This document shows positions 30,444-39,394 of a DNA stretch of 64,000 nt, piece by piece. The notes below the pieces were generated by a model. The model did not search any database and was not told where the DNA came from. It saw only the letters and a program-made list of their open reading frames with translations. The first letter of the stretch is position 1. Each line of letters opens with the position of its first letter. Both the position numbers and the translations under genes were made by a program. Location of the stretch: the NCBI GenBank assembly GCA_003112755.1, contig BFBT01000002.1:124001-188000 (forward strand). Reading direction: 5' to 3'. Source of the stretch: Lawsonibacter asaccharolyticus. GTDB lineage: Bacteria; Bacillota; Clostridia; Oscillospirales; Oscillospiraceae.

Positions 30444-33400
30444 ATGAAGAAGCTGTTTTCCAAATGGCTCTCTGGCATGCTCGCCCTCGTTATGGTCATC
30501 GGTCTCCTCCCTGCCGCGGGCTTCGCCGCCAGTGGTAATAACTCCGGATCCGGCGACCGTCCCGGAGATAATGGGACTACCTCCATCACCGTGTTTGTTC
30601 GTGATTCCTCTGATAACACCAAGGTTCTACCTGAGGCTGGCGTCAAGCTGGAGAGGGTGACTTCTGGACGGTATCATGATTTTGGAATCAAGTATACTGA
30701 CAAAACTGGCTCTGTGACATGGGACAATCTTGAGTCCGGCCTTTACCGGATTACCCAGACTTCTACGGTCAACGGTTACAAGATGAACACTGTCATGCAG
30801 CAGCGTTGGTTCGGCACCGGTGAGGGCAACCATGCTGTGGACATTCTCAACTACCCCCAGGTAACTCTGACTGTACTTCGCTTTGCCAACGGCGATCCCG
30901 TTGAGGGTGCCCAGTTCGAGGTGCGGAATACAGACAATGGGGTCGTTTACCAGGGTGCTACAAACAAGAGCGGCGCCATTCTCTTCGGCGCAATTCCTCC
31001 TGGCGACTACACCGTTCACAATACCAGCAACCCCGTCAATGTTGACCCGGTCATCGCTGGTATGAACCCCCAGAAGATCCATATCTCCCAAGAGCAGCAA
31101 GGCGATGTCCAGCTAATGTTTGAGAGCTCCGCAAAGCCTTCTCTGATCATCCAGTATCTGGAGACTGAGTCTGGCAAGCCGGTGAAGGGTGGCCAGTTCA
31201 CACTGACCCGTACCACCAGCCCCTCTGAGACCTGGACTGAGATTTTCACGGATGATTCTGGAATTGCCGTGGTTCCTAATCTGGAAGCTGGCAGTTATGT
31301 GCTAACTCAGACAAAAGTACCTGACGGCTACATCGGCGAGCTGAAGAGCACCTCTTTCACGGTAAACACCGAGGACGATAGTGCTGTGATGCGTACTTTC
31401 TATGCCGACAAGCCTGGTTCCGCCACCTTTACGATTTTGGACTCACAGACGGGCAAGCCTATTCCTGGTGTGGAGGTTACCCTCTATTCTCAAGGCAACC
31501 AGGTCGCCGCCGGTCCTCAGACTACCGATAACCAGGGCCGAGTGACCTTTGGTCCTCTGCCTACCGGTAACTATGCCGCCGTTATCACTGGTGTGCCTGA
31601 CAACTATACCATGGATTTGACCCAGATGCCCATTTTCATCGAGGCCAACAAGACCATTGACCGGAGCTTTACGGCTACTGTCAAGGCCAGCCTGACCATT
31701 TATGCTCAGGATGAGCAGGGCAACCCATTGTCTGGCTGCCACTTTGAGATCCGGCATCAGAATGGGCAGAAGGTCGGTGAGGTTGTGACTACTGCCACTG
31801 GCAGCGGCATGATTGGCAATCTGGATCCTGGCTACTATGTAGTCGAACAGACCAGCGCTCCTGCTGGTTATGTGATCACGGATGTGGCCAAAACATTCCG
31901 GGCTGTGGCTGGCCAGATGGAGGAACTTACCTTTATCAACCGCAGCAAACCCTACATCATCGTCACCGGTACCATCACTGGCACCAGCATGCCGGTTCCT
32001 GGCGCTACCTACCAGCTGATGGACGCTACCAACACCCAAGTTCTTCAGACCAAGAATGCCGGCGCTGATGGAACTGTGATCTTCGATAACTTGGTTCCTG
32101 GTTCCTATGTGGTTCAGTGTACTGGCGTACCTGATGGCTATACACTGGCTACCGGTGCTCAATCTGTATCTGTCTCTGCCGTCAAGGCTGGTGTTGCTAA
32201 CTTTGTATTTGACCGGCACAGCTCCATTATCGTAAAAGCGATTAGCTCTGAAGGGCAGCCCCTGGAGGGCGCTCAGTTCCAGGTCCGCAGCGAGAATGGA
32301 CAGGTGCGCGAACAGGTCACCACTGACCTGACCGGTACTGCTGTCGTTGGTCCTCTGACCCCCGGCAAGTACATCATTGAGCAGCTGTACGCCCCTTGTG
32401 GCTATGTGGCTAACACTGCGTTCCAGACGATCACCGTTGAGAACAACAAGACTTCCATCGCTACATTCACCCAGACCAAAAAGTCGGTCCTGACCATCTA
32501 TGCGACTGACAGTAAGGCCATGGGCCTGATGGGCGTCCAGTTTGCTGTCTATGATGGCAAGACCGGAAAGGAAGTCGCTCAGGTAACCACTGACACAGCC
32601 GGTGTCGCAACCGTGACTGACATGAAGCCTGGCGTCTACATGGTGAAAGAGCTGGCTGCCCCGGAGGGTTATCTGCTCACCACTTCCTACCAGGTGCCTA
32701 TTGTGATGTGCCGCGATGAAGCCGCCTATGTGCGCTTTGCCCATGCTACCAAGGATTATTTGCTGATCGAGACCATTGACGCCGAGACCCGGCAGCCGAT
32801 CCCTGGCGCCCAGTACAATGTCACCAAGATGGACGGCGACCTGGTGGGCGAGTATTCCGCCAATGACCATGGTGTGGTCGAGGTTGGCCCTCTGGCCCCC
32901 GGATTCTATGTGGTCAAGCAGATCATCGCTCCTGCCGGCTATTCCATCTGCACTGAGACTCAGACAATCGAGGTTATCTCTGGTCGCGTGCTCAACGCCC
33001 GGTTTGCCAACTACAAGCTGGAGGGCATCGTCATCGAGTCTGTTGACCAGACCACCCATAAGGGTCTGCCCAATACCACCTTCGAGATCTACAACGAGGA
33101 CAACATCCAAGTGTTCCATGGTGTGACCGACGCATCCGGTCAGCTCTCCACCGGAGAGCTGCCTGCCGGCCGTTACATCATCCGCCAGATGTCTGCTCCT
33201 GACGGCTACACCGCCGTTGAGACCATGAAGACGATCACTCTAGGCAGCAAGCCTGTAACGGTCGTGTTCGAGCAGAAGGCCCATACCAGTCTGGTCATTG
33301 AACTGGTGGATGATGCCACAGGCGCTCCTCTGTCTGGTGCCCGCTTCCGTGTCGAGTCCATCGATGGTTCCTATACCACTACTGTGGTGACGGGCTCTGA

Positions 33401-35549
33401 TGGCACCGTGATTATCGGCGGTTTGGCTGCCGGTAGGTACATGGTGGCTCAGGAGACTGCCCCCGATGGCTACCTGCTGGACGCCAGCTACCAGTGGGCT
33501 GAAATCAACCAGAATGCTACCACTAACCTGCGGTTTACCAACAAGGCCATCTCTGGTTTGGTCATCCGGGCCCTGGATCGCAACACCCAGGCTCCTCTGG
33601 CCGGCGCTACCTTCGAGATCTCCGAGGCTAATGGCAAGCTGCTGCAGACGGTCACCACCGATAAGACGGGCATCGTGACCATCACAAACCTGAAGCCTGG
33701 TAAGTACCTGGTCCGCGAGACCAATGGTCCTGACGGCTATCAGATGGACACTGTCTCTCAGAATGTGACTATCACCAACTATGAGAACAGCACCCTTACC
33801 TTCTACCATGTGGTCAATGCCAATCTGACCCTGCGGGCCATCGATGCCAAGGCTGGCAATCCTGTTGCTGGGGTCACCTTCCAGGTTCGGACCACTGGCG
33901 GCAAGTATGTAGGCGAGTATGTGACTGGCTCCAACGGTCTGGTCCAGATTGCCGCCGCTGCTCCCGACAAGTACACGGTGAGCATCGTGGATGTTCCTGA
34001 GGGCTACCTAATCGACCGCACTGCCCGTGAGGTGACTGTGCCTGTCAATCAGGAGGTCCTGGAGACCTTCGTGCTCGACCAGGAGTCTGGCGCCACCATT
34101 CGGGTCATTGAGTCTCAGACTGGCCTGGGCGTGGATGATGTGACTCTTCGTATTTCCACAATCGATGGTACTCTGATCGGCAACTATACCACCGACCGTC
34201 AGGGCTACATCTTCGTTGACCTGAAGCCTGGTGAGTATATGTACTACATCACCTATGGTCCTGAGGGCTATGTGATGGATCCTCAGCCACACCGCTTCAC
34301 CGTGAATGCCAATGTGGAGACGGTCATCGAGCTGGACATCGAAAAGGAGTCCCATGTTCGGATCCAGGTCATCGATGCTGCATCTGGCAAGGGCATCTAC
34401 AATGTCAAGATCGAGATCTCTGACCAGTACAGCAACTACATTGGCACCTACACCACCAATGACGAAGGATACATCTATCTGGATCAGGTCCTGAAGTCTG
34501 GCCGGTATAAGGCCACCATGCTGGAGGTCCCTGCCGGTTATGTGAAGGATACGGTGCCCAAGACCATCGAGATCTCCCTCAAGGAGACCACCGATGTAAA
34601 GTGGAAGATTGGCGGCCAGCAGGGTCAGGTGACCATCACCACTCTGTCTGATTCCGACAATGTCCTGATGGGCATCCGCAAGGGTTCCCGCCTGCAGGGC
34701 GCCGTGTACCAGATCACCGATATGTCTGGTCGCGTGGTTGCCACCCTCTATGGCGACAGCTACGGCGAGGCTCACTCCGGCGCTCTGGGCATCGGTACCT
34801 ACTATGTGCAGCAGATCCAGGCCCCCGCAGGCTACATGGTCAACAGCCAGCGCGTGACCGTCAATGTGACGAATAAGAACGATGATGTGAAGATCACCGT
34901 CTACAACAAGTCTGGCAACTTCAAGACTACTGTGACCGCACACGGCCCCCGAACTGTGGCTCCCAACAATCAGGCCAAGTTCTACTACACCAATGTGAGC
35001 AACGCTTCCAGCGTCACGGTGCAGAACTTCTTCCTGAACATCAAGGTACCCACTGACGGCGCCCGCGCCGGCACCTTCTATACAGGTACCTGGTCTGGTA
35101 CCGCTACCACCTTCCGGGTGGAGTATCGGACCAATATGTCCGACTACCGGGTGTTGGCTGCCAACCTGAACAGTAAGTCCTCCTACAGCTATGACATGAG
35201 CTCCATCGCCCTGGGCCTGGCCTCTGGCGAGTATGTGACCGACATCCGCATGGTCTTCGACCGTGCCGTCGCCGGCATGAAGGAGTCTATGGCTCCTGTG
35301 CTCTATGTTTCCGTCCTGCCCAATGTGGTGAACGGCTATCAGCTCATCAACCGGGCTGAGAGTGGCTGCCAGGGTGAGGCTTCCAGCTCTGTGAGCTCTG
35401 GCAACAGCTGGTCTGCCAACACTGGCATGAATGGCATCGCCGGCGGCTGGACCAGCGCGACTGCTCAGTCTACCACTGTGGTAACTGGCGGTTCCGTTCA
35501 GTATCCCTATTATCCGCTGCCCAACACTCTGCCTAAGACTGGTTATTGA
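30444..35549 (+). CDS. Giant Cna-B repeat adhesin 2 ending in LPKTGY
   Basis: 1,701 residues from ATG 30444 after AAGGAGG; the longer upstream frame overlaps the Spo0A-like gene and lacks a start signal. Signal peptide about 1-29. No thioester domain. About 16 SpaA/Cna-B units (PLxGAxF, TDxxG, LxPGxY, APxGY landmarks) follow, then the same non-repetitive C-terminal beta domain as adhesin 1 (NFFLNIKVPTDGARAGTFYT, SGEYVTDIRMVFDRAVAGMK) and a Ser/Asn-rich linker ending LPNTLPKTGY-stop. As in adhesin 1, no membrane helix or basic tail follows the LPKTG. The DNA is more T-rich at wobble positions than adhesin 1, suggesting different histories. Confidence 0.93.
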   Translation: MKKLFSKWLSGMLALVMVIGLLPAAGFAASGNNSGSGDRPGDNGTTSITVFVRDSSDNTKVLPEAGVKLERVTSGRYHDFGIKYTDKTGSVTWDNLESGLYRITQTSTVNGYKMNTVMQQRWFGTGEGNHAVDILNYPQVTLTVLRFANGDPVEGAQFEVRNTDNGVVYQGATNKSGAILFGAIPPGDYTVHNTSNPVNVDPVIAGMNPQKIHISQEQQGDVQLMFESSAKPSLIIQYLETESGKPVKGGQFTLTRTTSPSETWTEIFTDDSGIAVVPNLEAGSYVLTQTKVPDGYIGELKSTSFTVNTEDDSAVMRTFYADKPGSATFTILDSQTGKPIPGVEVTLYSQGNQVAAGPQTTDNQGRVTFGPLPTGNYAAVITGVPDNYTMDLTQMPIFIEANKTIDRSFTATVKASLTIYAQDEQGNPLSGCHFEIRHQNGQKVGEVVTTATGSGMIGNLDPGYYVVEQTSAPAGYVITDVAKTFRAVAGQMEELTFINRSKPYIIVTGTITGTSMPVPGATYQLMDATNTQVLQTKNAGADGTVIFDNLVPGSYVVQCTGVPDGYTLATGAQSVSVSAVKAGVANFVFDRHSSIIVKAISSEGQPLEGAQFQVRSENGQVREQVTTDLTGTAVVGPLTPGKYIIEQLYAPCGYVANTAFQTITVENNKTSIATFTQTKKSVLTIYATDSKAMGLMGVQFAVYDGKTGKEVAQVTTDTAGVATVTDMKPGVYMVKELAAPEGYLLTTSYQVPIVMCRDEAAYVRFAHATKDYLLIETIDAETRQPIPGAQYNVTKMDGDLVGEYSANDHGVVEVGPLAPGFYVVKQIIAPAGYSICTETQTIEVISGRVLNARFANYKLEGIVIESVDQTTHKGLPNTTFEIYNEDNIQVFHGVTDASGQLSTGELPAGRYIIRQMSAPDGYTAVETMKTITLGSKPVTVVFEQKAHTSLVIELVDDATGAPLSGARFRVESIDGSYTTTVVTGSDGTVIIGGLAAGRYMVAQETAPDGYLLDASYQWAEINQNATTNLRFTNKAISGLVIRALDRNTQAPLAGATFEISEANGKLLQTVTTDKTGIVTITNLKPGKYLVRETNGPDGYQMDTVSQNVTITNYENSTLTFYHVVNANLTLRAIDAKAGNPVAGVTFQVRTTGGKYVGEYVTGSNGLVQIAAAAPDKYTVSIVDVPEGYLIDRTAREVTVPVNQEVLETFVLDQESGATIRVIESQTGLGVDDVTLRISTIDGTLIGNYTTDRQGYIFVDLKPGEYMYYITYGPEGYVMDPQPHRFTVNANVETVIELDIEKESHVRIQVIDAASGKGIYNVKIEISDQYSNYIGTYTTNDEGYIYLDQVLKSGRYKATMLEVPAGYVKDTVPKTIEISLKETTDVKWKIGGQQGQVTITTLSDSDNVLMGIRKGSRLQGAVYQITDMSGRVVATLYGDSYGEAHSGALGIGTYYVQQIQAPAGYMVNSQRVTVNVTNKNDDVKITVYNKSGNFKTTVTAHGPRTVAPNNQAKFYYTNVSNASSVTVQNFFLNIKVPTDGARAGTFYTGTWSGTATTFRVEYRTNMSDYRVLAANLNSKSSYSYDMSSIALGLASGEYVTDIRMVFDRAVAGMKESMAPVLYVSVLPNVVNGYQLINRAESGCQGEASSSVSSGNSWSANTGMNGIAGGWTSATAQSTTVVTGGSVQYPYYPLPNTLPKTGY

Positions 35550-35570
35550 TACCAAGGTAGGGTAAACATG

Positions 35571-35610
35571 GAACCCCCTCCGGGAACTCTCCTGGAGGGG
35601 GTTCTTTTTC
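35571..35610 (+). terminator. Terminator of the adhesin 2 operon
   Basis: GAACCCCCTCC pairs with GGAGGGGGTTC, then TTTTTC. Confidence 0.9.
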
Positions 35611-35663
35611 TAATTCTATTGAGGAAAAAATTAAGCGACGCTGTAGGATAGGAGATGGGTGCC

Positions 35664-35742
35664 CTCACGGACCATGTGCGATGAAGAACAGCCAATGGGC
35701 AGTGAGCAAAAGGGCTACTTGTATTTCTTCGTTAGAAAAGAC
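35664..35742 (+). repeat. Intergenic repeat, R arm (short variant)
   Basis: CTCACGGACCATGTGCGATG, no GGCTCC hairpin, TATTTCTTCGTTAGAAAAGAC. Confidence 0.75.
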
Positions 35743-35801
35743 TCTCCTCTGGGCCTAGCAGAAGCCAATGCAGCCATCAAAAATCGACCTCACCACAGGA
35801 G

Positions 35802-35831
35802 AATAGAATTTGAGCGTTGTGCATACTATCA
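35802..35831 (+). promoter_or_regulatory. AAT/GCATA promoter of the pilin genes
   Basis: AATAGAATTTGAGC...GCATACTAT; AGAAAGGAG follows at about 35846. Confidence 0.7.
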
Positions 35832-35884
35832 GCATATCAAATAAGAAAGGAGAGGGGGCAGTAGGAAGCCCCCGAGCAACAACC

Positions 35885-36358
35885 ATGAAAGTCAAGCAGC
35901 GTTTCTCATCGCTCCTGTTGGCAGCCATCCTTTGCATTTGCTCCCTCGCCGTGCCCGCATTTGCGGCCGGAAATACCGGCTATGGCACAGCCGTTTTTGG
36001 CGGGAACACCCAGACTGAGAACATTCAGCCTGGTTCTGACCAGACACCCAGCAGTAACTCTGGCAGCTCCTTTGAGGATGCCTTTGGCGTCAAAGACCCG
36101 AATGTTACAACCGATGATGTGAATAACTGGGTGGACCGCAAGGGCAGCGAACTCATTTCGATCATCACCCGGGGCGTTCGCATCGTCTCTGTGATTGGCT
36201 TCTTCATCAGCCTGCTCCTGATCATCATCGGTGCCGTCGGCAACAAGCGGACCATGGTGGGTGGCCTGATTGGTCTCATTATTGCCTGCGTTTGCTTCAC
36301 CGCCGCTACGATGGGCCCGCAGATCATGAACGCTGTTCAGAGCTGGCTCATGCACTAA
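35885..36358 (+). CDS. VirB2/TrbC-like pilin subunit
   Basis: 157 residues from the in-frame ATG at 35885. Signal peptide about 1-24 (FSSLLLAAILCICSLAVPAF), a Ser/Asn-rich linker, then two membrane helices separated by a short KRT loop (VSVIGFFISLLLIIIGAVGN and GGLIGLIIACVCFTAATMGP). Two closely spaced helices after a cleavable signal are the hallmark of VirB2-type pilins and their Gram-positive counterparts. It lies 11 kb from the main secretion operon, with a second small membrane gene. Confidence 0.65.
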   Translation: MKVKQRFSSLLLAAILCICSLAVPAFAAGNTGYGTAVFGGNTQTENIQPGSDQTPSSNSGSSFEDAFGVKDPNVTTDDVNNWVDRKGSELISIITRGVRIVSVIGFFISLLLIIIGAVGNKRTMVGGLIGLIIACVCFTAATMGPQIMNAVQSWLMH

Positions 36359-36378
36359 TTGGAGAGGAGGGTTAAGAT

Positions 36379-36750
36379 ATGGATGCCAGGACCCTCCTCA
36401 TCATATTCATCGTTGTAGTCGCAATTTGTCTGGCCGTATCAATCCTCCTTCGCCTAACTCGCATTGCTCTGGTTTTGGCCGGTCTCTTTATACTGGTCCC
36501 GATCCTCTGCACGATCATGTGGGGCGATGGAACTGACTTTGTGTCCAAGTTTGCCAGCATCTTTGCTCCTGAGATCGAGCAGGGTATCAACGATGGATAT
36601 GGTCAGTATCGAGACCAGAATGCCAAGGATCCAATTGTAGACATCGACCAGTTGGATAAGTACTTCCAGGATGCCCAGCAAGCCGTCAAGGACCAATTCA
36701 GCAAGCCTGTGTTCCCGACCCCGGAGGAGACTCCAACACCGACTCCCTGA
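36379..36750 (+). CDS. Small membrane protein, secretion-associated
   Basis: 123 residues. Two N-terminal helices (LLIIFIVVVAICLAVSILLR and IALVLAGLFILVPILCTIMW) precede an acidic soluble tail ending in TPEETPTPTP. It starts 20 bases after the pilin-like gene with GGAGAGGAGG, in one operon. Family not assigned; context suggests a secretion-channel accessory. Confidence 0.6.
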   Translation: MDARTLLIIFIVVVAICLAVSILLRLTRIALVLAGLFILVPILCTIMWGDGTDFVSKFASIFAPEIEQGINDGYGQYRDQNAKDPIVDIDQLDKYFQDAQQAVKDQFSKPVFPTPEETPTPTP

Positions 36751-36760
36751 CAACCAAAAC

Positions 36761-36797
36761 AGGGCGCTTGCCACATGGTGGGCGTCCTTCTTTTTGT
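36761..36797 (+). terminator. Weak terminator
   Basis: GGGCGC-TTGCCACATGGTG-GGCGTCC, then TTCTTTTTG; imperfect stem. Confidence 0.45.
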
Positions 36798-36802
36798 GCA
36801 AA

Positions 36803-36832
36803 AATGAGTTTCAGACAAATTGCATAAAATAG
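36803..36832 (+). promoter_or_regulatory. AAT/GCATA promoter of the Cys-rich operon
   Basis: AATGAGTTTCAGAC...GCATAAAAT with GCCAATTGGGG 20-21 nt after the CATA. Confidence 0.7.
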
Positions 36833-36884
36833 CGGTATGCAAGCCAATTGGGGATGCAAAATTAAAAATTAGGAGGATACAAAC

Positions 36885-37043
36885 ATGTTGGAGAAAACTC
36901 TGTATGACAATGCCATCGCCGCCACCAAGGCTGTCTGTAGAGCGCAGGTGGCCGCTGGGACCTGCGAGCCTGACCAATGCGAGTTCTGTCCCGCCCAGCA
37001 GTTCCTGGACATGCTGGATGAGATGGACGGTAGCAACAACTAA
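36885..37043 (+). CDS. Small Cys-rich protein
   Basis: 52 residues after TTAGGAGG: MLEKTLYDNAIAATKAVCRA, then a CEPDQCEFC-type cluster giving four cysteines spaced 7, 5 and 3. Likely a metal site; no family recognised. Same operon as the next gene, whose two clusters are also Cys-rich. Confidence 0.55.
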   Translation: MLEKTLYDNAIAATKAVCRAQVAAGTCEPDQCEFCPAQQFLDMLDEMDGSNN

Positions 37044-37115
37044 TGTCCTTGTCTGCCAAGGCCTGGAGCATCTTCGCCCCAGGCCTGGCCCATAAAAATC
37101 AAGGAGGAACCAGAA

Positions 37116-37913
37116 ATGGCGAAAAGCAAGAAGAAACGCAAGAGTCACAAGGGGCCGCCTAAGCCCTTCCGCCGGCGCTGGGCAGAAATTGAAGAACTGC
37201 TTGGGTCGGAGCACATGAAAGAGGTGCGGGAGATCTTCTGCGAGGCAGACTGCCCATTTTTTGGCGAATGTAAGGGATATGAACTGACCAAGTTCTGTCA
37301 GCTGAAGGCATGGGGACGCTATGACCGACTGTTCGAGCGGTCTATCCGGCACAATGTCTGCAAGGAGAAAAAGATCGAGTTCCGAACTGCTGACGATATC
37401 CTGCTTCGGAGATGGGACGACGAGGATGCAGATGGTGGCTATCAGGCAGTTGTCATCCGAAAGGAATTCCTCGACCGAGTCCGCACTTCGGACGGATTTG
37501 GGTGCAATTTTGCTCTGCATATCCTGGCCCAGGCCATGCTCAGAGCCATTAAAGCCATCTTCGGGGAAACGAGATTTATGTTCATCCTGGCGGAAGACCC
37601 CAATGGCCTCTGGCGGCTTGCACTGGTAAAGGATCCGTCCGACACATCCACGGATTCGGAGTTTCGTGCGATTAAGGATTTTGCAACCCTCACCGGCGAT
37701 GAGGTAAGGGCCCTGTTGGAGGAAGCCGGCACCTGCTATGAGGACCTCACAGACCCCTTCTATGGCAACAAGAAGGCCCTCACAAACGACGACCGGAAGG
37801 ATAATTTCTGCCGTAATGACTGTATGTTCTCCAGTGTATGCGAAGGCTGGCGCCATGCCAATGTCTGTATGCTGAAGGAGAGCGGCGACTATCCGGAGTT
37901 CCTGGATAATTGA
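37116..37913 (+). CDS. Protein with duplicated C-x3-C-x5-C-x8-C clusters
   Basis: 265 residues, AAGGAGG before the ATG. A basic N-terminus (KSKKKRKSHKGPPKPFRRRW) could bind nucleic acid. Two four-cysteine clusters with identical spacing bracket the protein: FCEADCPFFGECKGYELTKF then C at about 42-61, and FCRNDCMFSSVCEGWRHANV then C at about 234-253. The spacing suits a zinc or iron-sulfur site. Between them is a mixed alpha/beta region with no recognised fold. Function unknown; the twin clusters are the main handle. Confidence 0.65.
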   Translation: MAKSKKKRKSHKGPPKPFRRRWAEIEELLGSEHMKEVREIFCEADCPFFGECKGYELTKFCQLKAWGRYDRLFERSIRHNVCKEKKIEFRTADDILLRRWDDEDADGGYQAVVIRKEFLDRVRTSDGFGCNFALHILAQAMLRAIKAIFGETRFMFILAEDPNGLWRLALVKDPSDTSTDSEFRAIKDFATLTGDEVRALLEEAGTCYEDLTDPFYGNKKALTNDDRKDNFCRNDCMFSSVCEGWRHANVCMLKESGDYPEFLDN

Positions 37914-37915
37914 AC

Positions 37916-37960
37916 GACGCCCCGCCTTTTCCCGAACAGGGAAGGGTGGGGCGTCCTTTT
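37916..37960 (+). terminator. Terminator of the Cys-rich operon
   Basis: GACGCCCCGCC pairs with GGTGGGGCGTC around a second internal stem, then CTTTT. Confidence 0.85.
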
Positions 37961-37979
37961 GTAGGCTTGGGTGTTTGAT

Positions 37980-38080
37980 GTCTTTTTTAACGAAGAAAAG
38001 CGGCCGGGTTCGTTCTGTTTGCCGGAGGCTGCGGCTGCGGGCCGGCTCCGTTTCGGAGCCTATTTTGGGTCCATGAGACC
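37980..38080 (+). repeat. Intergenic repeat, F arm
   Basis: GTCTTTTTTAACGAAGAAAA, hairpin GGCTCCGTTTCGGAGCC, then GGGTCCATGAGACC. No R partner before the promoter at 38169. Confidence 0.85.
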
Positions 38081-38168
38081 TGCCCGTCCGTTGATGCGGG
38101 GCGGCAAATCGTTGCTAAAAACAATTTACTGCTCCGCCGTTTTCGGCAACAGCAAACCTGTTCTCTGG

Positions 38169-38198
38169 AATTGTCTGCGGCAAACCTGCATAAAACAA
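38169..38198 (+). promoter_or_regulatory. AAT/GCATA promoter of 38248 operon
   Basis: AATTGTCTGCGGC...GCATAAAAC; CCCAATGCTGG follows 17 nt after the CATA. Confidence 0.65.
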
Positions 38199-38247
38199 CT
38201 CAGAACCCAATGCTGGAGAAATATATTTTAATAGGAGGAAAATAACC

Positions 38248-38595
38248 ATGGGAAAATACTTATTCGGGGCTGCAGGTCCGGCAGCTCCCTACGGAACCGC
38301 CAGTTTGCTGGAGGTCTTACCCTTCGAGCAGGGTGCTCCTGGGCGCTATGGGGTCGTCCACTTTAGGGACAAGAATCCTTGTGTCCTGGCTTGCCGGACG
38401 AACATTCGGAGCCGGGAGCTGGCGGATGAACTGGGCGAATGGTATTTGCCGGACATGAACATCTCGTACATCGAACAGGGGAACAGCGACTGGCTCGTCT
38501 GTTTCCGGGCCGGAAGCATCATTGCCGCGGCTTACATGCGGCTGACCGCGGAGGAGATGCAGAAGCTGCTGGAGAAAGCTGGGATGGCGGTATGA
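38248..38595 (+). CDS. Hypothetical protein
   Basis: 115 residues after AGGAGG. Mixed alpha/beta with GRYGVVHFRDKNPCVLACRT near 32-51 and a C-terminal helix (LTAEEMQKLLEKAG). No family recognised. Its stop overlaps the start of the ART-like gene (ATGA), indicating coupled translation. Confidence 0.6.
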   Translation: MGKYLFGAAGPAAPYGTASLLEVLPFEQGAPGRYGVVHFRDKNPCVLACRTNIRSRELADELGEWYLPDMNISYIEQGNSDWLVCFRAGSIIAAAYMRLTAEEMQKLLEKAGMAV

Positions 38596-38924
38596 AACTG
38601 TACCATGTTAGCTATGACCCGATCTGGTTTTTTAACCCCCGGGTGCCGAAGAGCCGGCTACCGATGGAGGATGCCGAGACACCCCGTATCTGCTTGTCCG
38701 ATCGCATTGAGCGGTGTGTAAACGCCAAGCCGTGCCAAGCTCAGGCATTGTACCTGGCCAAGGAGTACGGGCTGCGGGTACCGCTGTATGTATATGAGTT
38801 CGATACCGACGACATCCCGCCAGATCTGTTGGTTGGGCCGGACGAGCTAGTGGGGCAGTACGGCGTCATCGACGCTAAACTGAATCACGAGTATTGGCTG
38901 CTGAGTGGTGATGTTCCCTACTAG
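38592..38924 (+). CDS. ADP-ribosyltransferase-fold-like protein, ends at in-frame amber
   Basis: 110 residues. It begins MKLYHVSYDPIWFFNPRVPK and continues ETPRICLSDRIERCVNA and LYVYEFDTDDIPPD, a layout I associate with small ART/RES-like proteins of clostridial mobile elements (strand, H of YHVS, then CLS strand). Assignment is by pattern only. The frame ends GDVPY-TAG at 38922-38924 but continues open in the same frame for 79 more codons, so this may be the N-terminal part of a 191-residue protein. Confidence 0.5.
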   Translation: MKLYHVSYDPIWFFNPRVPKSRLPMEDAETPRICLSDRIERCVNAKPCQAQALYLAKEYGLRVPLYVYEFDTDDIPPDLLVGPDELVGQYGVIDAKLNHEYWLLSGDVPY

Positions 38925-39164
38925 GAGATTTACTACGAGGTGATTGGAGGCGTCTTTCTGCCGCCTGATGAGGGCGTTGGAGATGATTTTCCTTCGGCAC
39001 TGAGTCTGCGATTGGTTGAGGAGGAGTCGTCTGAGGCAGCCTGGTTGGCGTGGGCCGTCTGTGAGCTGAATAAGCCGAGCAAGGATGGCAAATACATAAC
39101 ATCCGACTGTGTTATCGCCAACTGTGTGGAAGATATCATAGATCTTCTGAAGTCGCATACCTAA
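38925..39164 (+). pseudogene. In-frame continuation after amber stop
   Basis: Directly after the TAG, in phase, codons read EIYYEVIGGVFLPPDEGVGD and on to IIDLLKSHT-stop. The sequence joins naturally to the preceding protein (VPY-x-EIYYEVIGG). A GTG at 38940 could start a separate 74-residue protein, with AGGAG 12 nt upstream. TAG ends other genes in this window, so genetic-code change is unlikely; a nonsense mutation, readthrough or reinitiation fit. Confidence 0.5.
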
Positions 39165-39219
39165 AGACCATCAGATAGCTCCCGGACTTTAGTTCGGTGA
39201 GAAAATCAGATGACCCAAT

Positions 39220-39258
39220 CCCGCCTTTTCAATTTTGAAAGGGCGGGGTGCTGTTTTT
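39220..39258 (+). terminator. Terminator
   Basis: CCCGCCTTTTCAA pairs with TTGAAAGGGCGGG, then TGCTGTTTTT. Confidence 0.85.
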
Positions 39259-39276
39259 GCAGTTTTTTTTGCTATT

Positions 39277-39375
39277 TCACGGACCAAAGAAAGGCTCCCG
39301 GAAGGGAGCCGGATGTGGCGCGAGGACACAGCAGGAAAGGAAGAACTCCTCGTGATATTTCGTCGTTAAAAAAGA
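39277..39375 (+). repeat. Intergenic repeat, R arm
   Basis: TTCACGGACCAAAGAAAGG, hairpin GGCTCCCGGAAGGGAGCC, TATTTCGTCGTTAAAAAAGAC; promoter box begins 20 bases later. Confidence 0.85.
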
Positions 39376-39394
39376 CTGGTCTCCATCCATGCAA

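Noticed and set aside
34008..35555. 515-codon minus-strand frame opposite adhesin 2
   Set aside because: Same shadow effect; it begins inside the adhesin terminator region and has no ribosome site.
36603..37856. 417-codon minus-strand frame opposite the Cys-rich genes
   Set aside because: The opposite strand has promoter, ribosome sites and duplicated Cys clusters; this frame crosses a terminator and promoter.
38592..39164. TAG reassigned to an amino acid
   Set aside because: TAG is the natural stop of several other genes here (tnpB, KilA-N, 9445-9795, 40698-41114), and no suppressor tRNA was seen.
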